DNA of 64,000 bases. It comes from Paramacrobiotus metropolitanus. Its lineage: Eukaryota; Tardigrada; Eutardigrada; Parachela; Macrobiotidae. Where the stretch lies: NCBI RefSeq assembly GCF_019649055.1, contig NW_026570466.1, forward strand, positions 34,988 through 98,987, given 5' to 3'. A model generated the notes under the pieces. That model was not told where the DNA came from, did no database searches, and worked only from the letters and a program-made list of their open reading frames with translations. Positions 34,131-45,620 of the stretch are shown piece after piece. Numbering within the stretch: the first letter of the stretch is position 1; every line of letters starts with the position of its first letter. A program made the position numbers and the translations under genes.

Positions 34131-37100
34131 AGCTGTCGCATAATTATCATATCCAGTTAAAAAAATCTCAGCCTGGGTGTTAATAATCTGCACCAAAACG
34201 GCGCGTCGGGCTCCCGGCTGCGTTAATAGTACTTGTGGGCATCTTCATAGGCCATGTATGTTATCCGCCTCTGTACCGCATCAACTGCTCCAAGGTGATT
34301 TACTCGAGATTGATAAATTTTATGTTCCTCGGTGGACAACAATTTCCAGATCTTGTATTTAAGAGCTGTTCTTGTAATGAGTCTTTACCTGAGCCCCAAA
34401 TTAATTTGACCGAAGCAGTATACTACCTGAGCAACAATCATTCCAATTCGGACCGAAATTTTACAGGGTTAATAACATGAAACCCGGTTACCAAGAAAGT
34501 TGTATTATTATTACCCGGTTGAGCTTTATCAATGCAATATTTGTCGGTGTCATAGTATCGTTACCGCTTTGGCTTCTCACGGACATCAAAGAACTACTGG
34601 ATGCACAAATTTCTCCAACTACGCAAGTTTCTAGACGTTCTGGTTAATAAACTTCTTAAAGAGCTTCGCTACAAACCGCTTTGCTTTTAGTTATTAAGAT
34701 GATAGTTCTGACAAAGGACACCATGTCAACGTCGTCCAGTACGTTGGATATTTGCAATTGATCTAGCGTGCCGTGTTAACGCGTTATTGTCGATAATACA
34801 TTTACACAAAAAACAATAACTTTGCAATGTTCTCCATAACAACAAATTGCGATCCTTTCCAAAAATTACATTAGTATCTAAGTAATACACGTGATATAAT
34901 AAGCTTTGTTAAGGTCCACTGTAATCCAGGTCGGCGATGTTCACGATAGCTACAAACGGCGGCGGGCGCTCTGCGTCTCCCGGCCAGTAAATAATCGTGT
35001 GTGTGCCCATTCTAGTGTTATAAGCAAAAAATGATAATTATAATCATTGTGTGTACAGTGTTTAACTAAATAACGGCAAAACACGAGTCTAAATCCAGTA
35101 TTTCGACGCCGAGAACTCGCGTAAAGAAGTGACTTGGCATCTGGTGCAGCTAAAGAGATATTATCAAAAAAGCAGTAACCGTTCACTTCTCCATGGAAAA
35201 TCAGGGAATCCTTCCAGGACAATTTTTTCATTCTAATGCGAAATTAAGAGTACCAGCACCGATGAGGAACTCGATTTCTTTCTTTTTCTTCTTGAAGACC
35301 CGTAGGCAAGAACTACGGTGCATCCAGCCACACGGAAGTGCCACACGCGCGGTCTCTCATAGAGCAATAACAAATACGTTAAGTTCAAATTGTGCTTACT
35401 GTTATCTGAAATTTAGCTGATCTGAAATTCTGACAGCAATCGTCCTGGATGTTGGTAAACTGTTTCTTGCTGACAAATTTTTGCTTGAATCGTGTTATGG
35501 AAGAAAAGTTAAAGGCTTACCTGGTCGCGACAAGTCACACTGAAATTAGTGAAATCTAGCAGCCGGCAAACGTCACTGAATGCGTGCAAATTCTGCCGAA
35601 CCGAACACAAACAAGCCGCACAAAGAGCAAAGAGAGTGTGGCCTTTTTAACCACTCGGGTTATTTAAAGTTTTCCGACAAGGAAACGCAGCTTCAAACAG
35701 TATATCTATCGTCGAAAAAATCTATCTTGGAAATTAACTTGAAAGGTCAAGGGGATTTTACACTCCAGCCCAATAGTAGCATATTTTATGTCTTATGTTG
35801 CAAGAAAAGTGCTTTGGCGTTAATGAAAAACAGCTAATGTATAAACCAGGCACCAAAAAGTATGCCAAATGCTTACGGCAGTTTCAGAAGAAAGCGATTT
35901 CATTCCACAACAGCGGACGGAAATTACCGCTACGACGTTCAACCCTCTCGATTGGATAACTTCCACTTCCTACAACCCGATCCTCGCCGTCCCAAAGAAA
36001 GTGCAGTGGAAGATACCAATACGTTGATGGAACAGACTCCTTTGGAGGATACCAAGCAAGTATTTTAACAAAGAAACTCGAATTTCTCCTTTCTTCAGCA
36101 ACGCACGTACCCCGGCAGTTTATTTTGCGCTCCGGGAGTGCGTTCACTGCTATCGCATAAATAACGGCGCATAGTGTTTGGAAGCCCTTAATCGCCAAAG
36201 GATTTGTGAATTATTTTTCATTTGCTCAAAATATGGTCGATTTGTTTTGTTGGCCACCCGGAAATCAGACTAGCCACACCCGTTCGGGGAAATGCACCGC
36301 AGCAGCTGCCTGCTGCACATGCTACCGTCGTTAGCGAGCGCGACGAGCAGCTGCAGGCCCAGCCAGTATTTTAATACCTTGATTTCGAACCCTACCACAG
36401 TTCTGAAACAAACCGACGGTTTAACCCCAATGTCGCTGCGGTGTAAGTCTACGAAGGCAATACCACGATATTTCCGGAGGAACCCGAAACAGGTAGCCCG
36501 ACGGAAATTACTGCCGATTTTTGCAAATTTTTGATTAATGAAGCCATGAAAACTATTTTATTATCGCCCACAATTTTCGGTAGGCTTCCGTTTTCTTTAT
36601 TCATTGCGTCGCTTTAACTTTTTTTTACAGTAGTGTTAGCAGCTATTTTATCCACAATTACCCACCTACCGTTTTACTTCCTTACATTATCCAAGTTTAT
36701 CCATCATTTGCTTTCACCCGTCCAATAACCGCACGACCAAAAACCGCACTGTTTCCACTGATGTAGTTTCAGCCTCCACTATGCCTGCCTGATTGAGCAG
36801 TTAACGTGTACGAATGGAGTCGTGCAGATGGAAATTTGAAAAAAGAAGAATAATTATATTTGTGTAAAAAATTGGCTTTTGCTGATTTGGATGCTTTTTA
36901 CTGGAACCTTGAAAGCTCGCGCTATCTCACGTCTTTTGATTTGGCCAGAGAAAGGAGACATCGCCGATAATATGCTAATATCTTGGCATAAATCTGGTAA
37001 AAAATCATGCACTCTGCCACTCAGGGCGCTTCGGGTTGCGAGCATCACTGTTAATCTCCCCAGTATCACAGTTAAACGAGAAGTCGTGGAGTCATTATTT

Positions 37101-38140
37101 CTTGAGTTCCATCCGCCCACGATGCCGTTGAAGATAGACAACGGATGGATGCCCCATACAGCGTCTTCAGTGCTCTAGGTCAGCAAGTAGATACTCTTTG
37201 CATAATGAGATGCGCACGTGCTTTTCATTCGGGGGTCACCGAACCTGCGACCAGCTGGTCTTGAAAACTTCATCGAACCGTTTACGAAACAAATCGTGAA
37301 TTCGCACACGGGCATGTGCTTGAAGCGACGAATTATTCAACACAACCTCATACACAGCATCGGTTATTGGCCCCTGATTGGCGTCAGGATGATCTAAGCC
37401 TCATGATTTTTCGCATCGCTCCTTTAATCGCTGACCCATTAAATATACGTTACAGGATTTTTGAACGCACTTGTAGCGCTATTACCAAACCACGTAAATA
37501 TCATGTTCCCAACATATGGTTTTTACTTCATCATTTAGGGGAAAGTAAGCGATATCCGTACTAAAAATTATTTAGAACATCAGGTTACTGTGGCAAATCC
37601 AGGCAAAAATGCTTTTCTTTCTAGCAGCTTTTTTTGTTGATTCCCAGGGAAGTGAATCGGAAAAAAATTATTTTGATCTTTACGGCTCTTGGATTTCGTT
37701 TTCCTATTTAGGATCATGCTAAATTATGCGCCAACTCATGGTCTGATATATAAAACAGAAGCACTAAAAGGTCAGACACTCAAGGATTTTCAGTTAGGTG
37801 ATCGCTTGAGTAACGGTAAGCTACTTCAATCATCCTCAAGGATCATGTTAGTGAAGCAGGAAAAATAAACCATTTGCCCCAAGAAACTCTTCAGTTGAAT
37901 TCAGTAAGCACCTTATTACTGCTCGCTCATCTGTCCTTCAAGAAGTAGGCAGAAATGGATTTTATGATAAAAAATTCAAGATTTGCGCCATATTGTTCTT
38001 AAAAACTTTGTGTTCCAAACCTGTTGGTGCTGCGAAAGAGGGACCAACAGAAGGTGACAGCGGCGCTCTCCTTGTTTGCTGCGATGCTGCACGAAAAGCT
38101 AAATATGCTTTTAGAGTCTTTATCAAAGTGATAGTAAAAA
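34131..38140. other. No supported gene
   Basis: About 4 kb. Two ORFs, 35580-35837 and 35862-36068 (plus), are the least shadow-like but have no domain. Poly-T/C tract at 35277-35300. Confidence 0.3.
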
Positions 38141-38560
38141 CTACTTATACCGAAAGCCGTATTTAGCAAGGGCTTTCTTCCTCTCGCCCAATCGCTTCTC
38201 AGCTAAGCTATTGCCTTGTTGTTGGCCCGATGCAGTCGGCGCGCGCGCTACGCCGACCAACGCCATCAACTCGCGAAACATTTCCGGCATGAAGTTAATT
38301 CCCCGAACAAAAGTGGTATGGACTGGCATTCGGAATACAGAAAGAATCCTGCGGTAAAAAAAGAGAGCATGGGTATCAGGGTTATTACGCTCCAGTGCTT
38401 CAGCGACGACGTATTGCTGCCCTAGTATACGGCAATAAAAATGTTCTTATTGCGAGACTTTGTCGATGGCAAAGCCAACGCCACATCAATCGCCTAAAGC
38501 AAACGTTAAGGGACCGCATTCGTGACGGCAATAATCCGTTTTTATTATACTGACGTATCC
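38141..38560 (-). pseudogene. Ty3/gypsy integrase relic, same family as 22 kb
   Basis: Minus strand reads MPEMFRELMALVGVARAPTA then QQGNSLAEKRLGERKKALAK, aligning closely with the plus-strand relic at 22.1-22.3 kb (MSEMFRELLALVGMAQSP, QQGNSLVEKRLGKKKKALAK). Further upstream it reads AIDVALALPSTKSRNKN, again matching. Several stops. The two copies differ by many substitutions, so the insertions or decay are old. Confidence 0.7.
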
Positions 38561-39172
38561 AAATCGCTCTGGCTTCCTTAATGTCCTCTTTGGTCGGAAT
38601 TCCAGTGCCTGTGTGTTAGTTCTAGCTTTGTAATGGAATCGTCATCACAGCCCTAAATAGCGAATTTTCCTCCTCTATAATTTCTTCATTTTGAACGTCC
38701 TATGTTAATTAACCAAGTTTATTTTTGCGGTATTTACCTTCCCAATGGCATTGCTTTTTCCTTCTTTTATAAGTTCTTTCGTTATTTTTTGGGATACTAG
38801 ATGTTACCGCGGGGTGGTTATCCGCATATCCAAGGGAGAAAGCCGAATCCACGCGCTAACATCTTGACGTTTCTCATATATTTTAACTTGAACACACTTG
38901 GTTAATGTCGGAGTCGATGCCACACAATGACACGGAAAAACGGGTTATTGTAACGCCGTTTTAATTTTAACGCTCAGTATAAGCACAAATGTCAGCGCAT
39001 TTTGGTAAAACCCTTCCCACAGAATGTTAAGCCAACGAACGACCGCAAATGGGGAATTTTCAACAAGGTCCTCTTTACCCATGAGAGAAAGGTCTTTTCA
39101 TGGTACATTTTTGCTCTCACAAAACTGTGTTATTTCTTGTGTTGGATTCAGTTGTCTTCAGATAATTTTAAA
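38561..39172. other. No supported gene; ends in an acceptor-like tract
   Basis: AT-rich. The last part (GTTGTCTTCAG at 39152-39162) looks like a 3' splice site. Confidence 0.3.
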
Positions 39173-39447
39173 ATGTCTGAATATCTCTCGCCCATGGACT
39201 GGGAGATTAGGGGCTGTAATTTTCAGGATGGTGTGGCATCTTCTAACGCCAAGTTTGACATTGCTGGCCAAATTTTGCGTGATGCTGGTGTGTTGCCTGA
39301 TAGACGGGAAGGATTGATGGATCTTGATACGCAGAGGGGGAGTACCTGCCGCGTTACGGTTTCCATCTCGCCGCTCGACACGTACCTTGTCGAAAGGAAG
39401 AATGAACTTGTTTGGCGATCCGTTGTCGTATGGTTTACACGAAATGT
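39173..39447 (+). CDS. Candidate 5' coding exon, unknown function
   Basis: ATG at 39173, ten bases after the acceptor-like TTGTCTTCAG, then an open frame of 91 codons to a consensus donor G/GTGAGT at 39447-39453. The protein starts MSEYLSPMDWEIRGCNFQDG and later reads DIAGQILRDAGVLPDRREG, a mix typical of real protein. No domain is recognised and the next exon is not found. It could be a host exon or the start of a retroelement gag. Confidence 0.35.
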
Positions 39448-39453
39448 GGTGAG

Positions 39454-41213
39454 TTGACGTCCATTCGTTTTGGCTTTCGACGGATCGACGTTTTGTTTTC
39501 GCCATGTTTGGAATGGATGAAACAAATATGCAGTCATTGTATTGAGGCATTGTAGCGGCCAGGCAAACACCTTGCACTGGCTGACAAGTGCCTGGCATTC
39601 TTCTAGTTATAAAAACTTAAGTCGTACGCGTTTTTGCGGTAATATACCGAATTGAAGAATCCGTAACACCTCCGGACGCTATCTACACCGACGTCTTTGA
39701 ATATCCTGAACCTCATGGTTGCCAATATCAATAATAATGTCGAGTGGTGCCGGTTTTTGCAGTTAAAAGAAGTTTCGAACTAAAATATAAAACGTATCTA
39801 ATCATAGAAATTTAACAAAAATTTATAAACAAGCCTAGGACAATATGCAAAGGACAACCGGTCAAATTGTTGCTGCTCGTAATTTACAGACTTTTCGTTG
39901 AGAAAAAAACTCCATTTCTCATTTACAAGGTCAGAAGAAACGGTTGTGGAGTGTAGATAATGTTTCGGCCACATTCACATATGGATAAGCACGGAGCCAA
40001 CGGCGGCTCCGCCCGCATGCAGCTAATAATAATCCCTCCGTCGCCGACTTACCATGTAGCGGCGGAGAGATATAAACAAGTTGGGATTCTTTGTTTAGGT
40101 GCCGGGATGTTAGTGCAGTAAAAGTGAAATAAAAGTTAGAAAAGCCAGTGAGTGCGTGCTTCTAAAAATAAGCTTAAGAAAGTCGGAAGAGCAAGAAAGT
40201 GTAGGTCAGAAGCAGAAAGAAAGAACGGAAGAGCAGTGCCGAGTTAGAACCGAGTTAGTCCACAAGAACGCAGATCCAGCCCTTACACTGTAGCCCACCA
40301 CGGAGGAAGCCATTGAAATCTTAGAAAGTTGCCGGGAAAAGTTGCCAACGCCAAAAATACCGAAAAGCGGAAGGAAAAATATCGATAACGAATAAAATTT
40401 TTTTTCCTTCTGAAAACAACATCATTTAATTAATATCATCTGATTAGCACGAGATATTGTGCGCATTAATACGGCACTGTTTCACGGTCGATGTTAACGG
40501 CATAATCTCTCTGTATTTTCGACAAATATTGGTGTTAGTGGCATGATTACGGCTTATTTACGTACGCGGCATAATTCATCAGTAATTCTCGAATAAATTT
40601 TTGTTATAGGCTTAATGTTTTACGATACATATCCCGTGGCCGGTAAGAGTGCCGTATATGATTAGTGTCAGCGGTATATTTTTAATCTATAATTGCGTTC
40701 TTTATTAGTTTGCGCGTTCTATCATTAGTGTATTCAGTGTATTTTAATTATCATCTTTAGTACCTTTATAAATATTCTAGCGTAAGTACAAGTTGTCTTG
40801 AATAAATTACGGGTGTGTTGAGACATGCAGCAAAAATAACGTGTTAATGCATGGAAGCCATATTGCGCCAGTCATACTTTGAAACTATGGGGTGCGCATT
40901 GAGTCAGTACTGAGTGCACTTTATGGAGTGCGCATTGCGTCAGTGTAGACAGCCGTGTGTGGCATTGTCTCAGGGGCGATTGCCCATTCGCTGCGATAAT
41001 TTTTCCCGGTGTTTCCGGTGCGATTGCAGCAAGGTTTAGGGGCGAATTCCCTGGGTGCTGCAATATTTTTCCCGGGGTTCCGGCATTGTTCCGATTGGTG
41101 TGTGCCGTATTTCAAGATCAAGTTCAGGGTCGATGGGCACGTGAGTAAGAGATCACGGCCTGAGTCATAACGATAAATATAGGATCGCCGTATAAGGCTA
41201 CGTCAGCCAGTTA
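39454..41213. other. No gene; possible old LTR/leader region
   Basis: Contains two GC hairpins (GGAGCC...GGCTCC at 39995-40012; CTCCGTCGCC...GGCGGAG near 40038-40070), a TATA-like AGATATAAACAAG at 40070, then a purine-rich leader. This resembles a retroelement promoter/leader, but no second LTR was found. 40885-40945 has a direct repeat of GTGCGCATTG(A/C)GTCAGT. Confidence 0.25.
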
Positions 41214-41495
41214 GTGACCGATTCAACTCAACGGATATCTCAAGTCAAGTCAGACATGGCACACTTAGATGATGAGAATCCTCCATTAGACGGCGTCAGC
41301 GTTCATGAGTCGGAACATCGTTCGAGGGAGGGTGATTCGGCGCTGGATGACGCAGAGCACCCTCGCCAAGAAAATGAGGTCTTCGAAAACGAGGAAGAAC
41401 AAAGGGCCATGGTAAATCAGGTCAAATTAAATGAAAAGCGTTTTGCAGAGACCATTGCGAAAGCTCTGGAAGCGAATCGGATATCGAGCCGGTAA
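41214..41495 (+). CDS. Acidic ORF, possibly a gag N-terminus
   Basis: 93-codon plus frame, first codons MTDSTQRISQVKSDM (the first codon is not ATG; first in-frame ATG at 41256). Rich in Glu/Asp (ENEVFENEEEQRAMVNQVKL) and ends with an amphipathic stretch, then TAA. It sits about 1 kb downstream of the leader-like sequence. After the stop a different frame reads RLVPTLPFDAANVLKG, which resembles retroelement gag text, so a frameshifted gag relic is plausible. Confidence 0.25.
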   Translation: MTDSTQRISQVKSDMAHLDDENPPLDGVSVHESEHRSREGDSALDDAEHPRQENEVFENEEEQRAMVNQVKLNEKRFAETIAKALEANRISSR

Positions 41496-42160
41496 AGCTA
41501 ACAATATGACAGACTGGTTCCCACGCTTCCATTTGATGCCGCTAACGTTCTAAAAGGACATCAACTAACTGTAACACTGTCTACCTCCAGAAATACGACG
41601 TATCGCAAGTGCGATTCGAAGACGGGTTTTGTTTTTGTTGCTACTTATTAATATAAACGTTTTGTAACTGAAGTCAGCAGTCGGGTACTGTTTTATACGT
41701 TGTCGTGGTCCGAGACGACAGTCCGCAGCTGCAGTTTGCCAAAGAGAAGAAGTACGATAGCCGGAGTTTGCTGCAATTGAAGCCAGTGGCAATTTTGGAT
41801 ACAGTGAGCGGAGTCTGAGGATAACAAGAGCTATCATGGAATGCGAATGCTAACCGGAGTCGTCCGACATTTGCCACCAAAATTTCTCACCATCCCTGGA
41901 GGGTCCAATCCAATGTCAACTGTTCCAGAGTTGTCGCGCTGCGCAGCCGTGGACATTTCCACCTCATCTACTCCGTGTAAGCGTAGAAGTGCAGTTTTAA
42001 AACATAAAATCAAAAACGCCGCATGTACGATATATTTCGGACACAGACAGGTGCGTACAGTGTTGAACTGAAAAAGCAGATGCAGCGTTGGATGAATACT
42101 GCGCAAACCATTTATCTCAGAAAATTTCTGCAACCATGGACTTTATCATAAAAAAACGGA

Positions 42161-42720
42161 TCAAAGGTCCTCGAACCACACATTGCGGTCTATTCTCTGT
42201 ATTTTTTCATCAAGTGCCAAAAAGTAATTGGGCTTGCCCAGGCGATAGATAACGGTGAAATTATATGGCGCCAAGCGCACAATCCACCGTGCGAGCCGCT
42301 TCGTCGGATTTTCAACAATAAGTAAAGCGCCATTAGCGTAACGGTCAGCGATCACTTTGAATGCATAAGGGACAGAGACTTAATAGTAATTTCTCAGTGC
42401 CGATAACAATGGCAAACAGGAGTAACTCAGCTCTACGGTTAGCTATACGGTTAGGCGGTGCTTTTCGACGCCTGAAAAGGTTGATTAACCTCAAGGCACG
42501 CTTCAGATGTTAATTTCTCAAAGGGAGGAGAAGCTTTGATAATAACTGCTGTAGACTCTTTCGCCGTATCGACGGGTTGGAAGTACAGGAAACTTTCCCA
42601 CTGAGATCAAGCACCCAGAAAGACAGGCATAATCGAACAGAACGTCCATACGATTAAGGCGTCTGGCGAAGGCTTTCGTCGTTCGAGGAATTTTTGGGTT
42701 ATTTTAGTTTAAAAGATTTA
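42161..42720 (-). pseudogene. Ty3/gypsy RNase H relic
   Basis: Minus strand 42355-42161 reads ENPTKRLARWIVRLAPYNFT then VIYRLGKPNYFLALDEK, the characteristic end of the RNase H domain (RlarW-l-L-pynF-v-yR-GK-N-aD-l). Upstream to about 42720 are worn pieces with stops. Opposite in strand to the ORF at 41.2 kb. Confidence 0.6.
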
Positions 42721-43462
42721 TTTAACTGAATGATGCACGGAAGGAAAAAAGCCGAACTGTAGCCGAAAGTTGATGGTTATCCTAATGCATACATTAAGCT
42801 GGGGATGATGGCGGAAGTTACCTGGAAAGCGAAAAATCGATATCTCCATCCGTTCCTTTTACCAGGAGGAGGGCGCTCTGCGAAATTGATCGGGGCGGTA
42901 CCAAAATTAATTTGGGAATTGGCTTTATCAACTTCAACTACAAATATGGTACAAACTCTGGAAGCCATGTAGAAGACATTCTAGGTTTTATTGTACGACT
43001 TGTTGAGATGTGTAAGTGCAGTGCAGATCATCTTCGGGTTCGTGATTTATTCCAGTGTCGGCATTGCTTGCATTGTCGTCCTTTACTTGGACTTCTTCGG
43101 CGACAGTCAGCGAGCACATTGATGAAGTCTGTGTCAATCCGTTGTTGAGGTCACTGCTTTGGTCCGGTGCATTTCCCACGATGACTTCATTTTGGACATC
43201 CACCCCGACCGAGAATGACCGGTCGGCAGACGTTGACCGTGATTCTGCAGGCACGGACGACGATTGTTCAGGAGGTTCGGAGTTGTTGCAGTGGGCAGCT
43301 GCTCAAGTGAGGTAATGCTTCAAGACAATTCTGTTGTGGCTATGCTTGGACTTGCGCTTCCATGGTTTATTTTCCCGATGGCACTGAATATACCTGACGA
43401 TGTCACGATAGTATTATACCTTGCCGTGCTTGGGTCTTATTGCAGAATCCAGAATTTGAATT

Positions 43463-43957
43463 GTGATCCAGAATCTGGATTACAACTTTGTGATTGTTTC
43501 GAAACCTTATGATGAAGACAATATCATTCTATTCACAAGATTTGTATTGCGGAAACGTGCACGAGGCATGATGCAGATCGAAATTCTAGCCAGCCTGATG
43601 TATCCTCGCAGTTCGAAGCGCTTTATGGAAGCCTGTAAATTGGCAGCGAGTAGAGATTATGGCTATCTGTTCTTGGATTGCAAATCATGCACGCCTGACG
43701 CCCTACAAGTCCGAGCAAATACCCTTGAAGAACACAAAAGCTACCGTCAACAAAGAATCTATTGTTTTACAGACTCGGAAATGCAGAAAAATGCTTTAGT
43801 GCCTAAAAAAGGTCTTGTTAATAATCGGGCCAGCAACCGATCAGGCCTTGGGTCATACCGACGACAACAGATCTCTACCAATGTCCCGAATAGGCAATCA
43901 AAGGGAGAGCTGACAGTCGGTAAAAAAATCACGGGCACGTCGCGGAGGGAAAGATAA
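43463..43957 (+). pseudogene. Packaging ATPase-like C-terminal region, second relic
   Basis: Open for 164 codons to TAA at 43955. Reads DEDNIILFTRFVLRKRARG, QIEILASLMYPRSSKRFMEA, then DYGYLFLDCKSCTPDALQVR. This aligns with the 9.0-9.3 kb relic (MLQIEILGRQMFPRATNFFM, NYGYLL, LDFKACTPDILRVR), including the tail N/YALVPxK. Both match the C-terminal half of A32/FtsK-HerA packaging ATPases of Polinton-like elements. Walker motifs are absent and no start is seen: upstream at 43450 is TATTGCAG, which may be a splice acceptor or chance. The long open frame could mean younger age or use as a host exon. Confidence 0.5.
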
Positions 43958-44415
43958 AAAGGTCTTCTGCCGTGCCCTCGAACCATCAAAGAATTATTTA
44001 ATCGTGTTGTAAAAACTGCTATGTTTGTTCTTTCGAATATTCTATTCCTCTTTGTCCTAATTATGTAGAGATCAGCATCAAACACGGCGTTTTTCTTATG
44101 AGAAACCTGTAGCATGAGGTTAATAAGGAACAAGCAAGGTAAACAATTAGGATGCATTGCCTATGCAATTTCGCCAATAGGAGAATTTCATTTGGGACGT
44201 GACGCAATGCCATTTTCGTGCGCGTACGTCAAACATGTCCGTACGTCACGGCACGTGCACGTCTTCTGCTGGTGGTGCAGCGAGAGCTACGATATATAAT
44301 AATCGTGTACGCTACAAACAAGGCCAAGGCCAAGCCGGAGAAGCTCTCTCATTTATTACGCTCTTTCGTGAACATATATATCCTCCTGTGTGTAAAACAG
44401 GAGCCGAGAAATCGA

Positions 44416-44454
44416 TGATCACTCCGTGGCTATGCGTGTGGCACGGAGTGATCA
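44416..44454. repeat. Hairpin with 13-bp perfect arms
   Basis: TGATCACTCCGTG, 13-nt loop, CACGGAGTGATCA. Confidence 0.8.
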
Positions 44455-44517
44455 CGCATGCACGTCATCCTGCTGGAGCAGGACCGGGATCAATATTCCT
44501 ACCAGACCGCAAACAGT

Positions 44518-44537
44518 TCTGTGGGATATCCCACAGA
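44518..44537. repeat. 20-bp perfect palindrome
   Basis: TCTGTGGGATATCCCACAGA. Confidence 0.8.
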
Positions 44538-44747
44538 CTACCCTCCTTCAGAACCACAACCACGGCACTACTCCAACACTAAAACGGCTTTATGGGCCCA
44601 AAACCTGTTGGATCACAATTGATGCACACTAAATGCACTGTACGGGACCATTTAAAACATCGAATGAAATACTATGAGTGCATGCATGCTTCCTCCATGG
44701 GGTGCGATGTCCTCATGGCAGGGGTGGCATCAGGGCGAGGCGAGGTG

Positions 44748-45111
44748 CTAATTGGATGGCATGCTGACGTTCCAGGCGGGCCTGGATCCGGAGACTTCGG
44801 CGCAGTGCTTGAGGTATTTGATGATTTCGTCCTCGCAGATACCGGACAGGACTTGAAGATCGAGGTGTTCCGCGGAACGTGTCAGGCGTCCGTACTGGTA
44901 TTTGATGTACTCTCCGTGGAGGAATTCATGATTTTTACGGTCTTTTTCTGTGACACCGACGTAGGTGCACATACGACTCTTTGGGCACCGGTGTGTGTGT
45001 ACGTCGAAGTCACGTGGGCTGAGGTTATGGCGTCGGAGATGAAACGCCATAAGCTGGGTATGGAATGAAATGTACCCACAGTAGTTGCAGAACAGTGGGA
45101 ACACTCCGTAT
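44748..45111 (-). CDS. C2H2 zinc-finger pair module 1 (candidate alternative 3' terminal exon)
   Basis: Begins after the acceptor-like TTTAGTTATAG with one leftover base, then YGVFPLF. Finger A: CNYC, 12 residues, H-LRR-H (residues about 9-28). Finger B: C-x5-C, 12 residues, H-EFL-H, with CTYVGV after its second Cys. A charged tail ends at TAA 44748-44750. The same order (finger A, spacer with C-P, CTY finger B, short tail, stop) recurs in modules 2 and 3. It has no own start codon, so it must be spliced to an upstream exon. The most likely role is the DNA-binding end of a transcription factor isoform, as in lola-type BTB-zinc-finger genes. No BTB exon is seen in this window. Confidence 0.6.
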
Positions 45112-45234
45112 CTATAACTAAATGCAAAGAATATTGACCAGGTATAGTACCTAAGTGGTCAGAACTAAGAACTAAAAAAATTAAGAGAAATAAAGTGCTC
45201 AAACTACGGTCAGGTATAGTACCTACACGACCTT

Positions 45235-45601
45235 TTACACTGTTTTCTGTTTTTTAACGGACGACTTTTTCGATATTTTTTGAAGCAGTGGCGCATGAAA
45301 ATTTTTATTATCTGGTCGGTCAGCCACGTATAAGTAAATCTGATGGTAATATTTATGATTGTTAAAGTGCGTTAGATTTTTAGCCAAATATGTGCACGGT
45401 TGATGATAATTAGTGTTATCATCGAAGTCTTTCGGTGGAGGCCCGTGCATGGCATACATGGAATAAGGACAATGATATTGATGAGTTGGAGTATCAGAAT
45501 ATAACTGATCAAATAGGCCTTGATAATGATTCGTGTAATGAATATAAAACTGAGGTTTAAATGCTGTCCAATATCCACACATCCCACAGAAGTATCTTTT
45601 A
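45235..45601 (-). CDS. C2H2 zinc-finger pair module 2 (candidate alternative 3' terminal exon)
   Basis: Starts just after a textbook acceptor TCATTTTTTGCAG with one leftover base, then SKRYF. Finger A: CGMC, 12 residues, H-YTN-H. Finger B: CPY...C with a long insert, then CTYLAK, 12 residues after the second Cys, H-KYY-H. The tail QIYLYVADRPDNK aligns with the module 3 tail QIFNCINHRPDYL. Basic end KKSSVKKQKTV, TAA at 45235-45237. Intact. The acceptor lies only 17 nt after the module 3 stop, so module 3 would have almost no 3' UTR of its own before this exon's splice site. Confidence 0.65.
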
Positions 45602-45620
45602 CTGCAAAAAATGATAATAA

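Larger units (their letters stand above)
43958..44747. other. No supported gene; two hairpins
   Basis: Short frames only. Contains a 13-bp-arm hairpin (44416-44454) and a 20-bp palindrome (44518-44537). It is the region downstream of the minus-strand zinc-finger modules. Confidence 0.35.

Noticed and set aside
39954-40290. A complete LTR starting TGTAGATAATG
   Set aside because: There is a TATA-like box and purine-rich leader, but no second copy, no clear primer-binding site and no target duplication.
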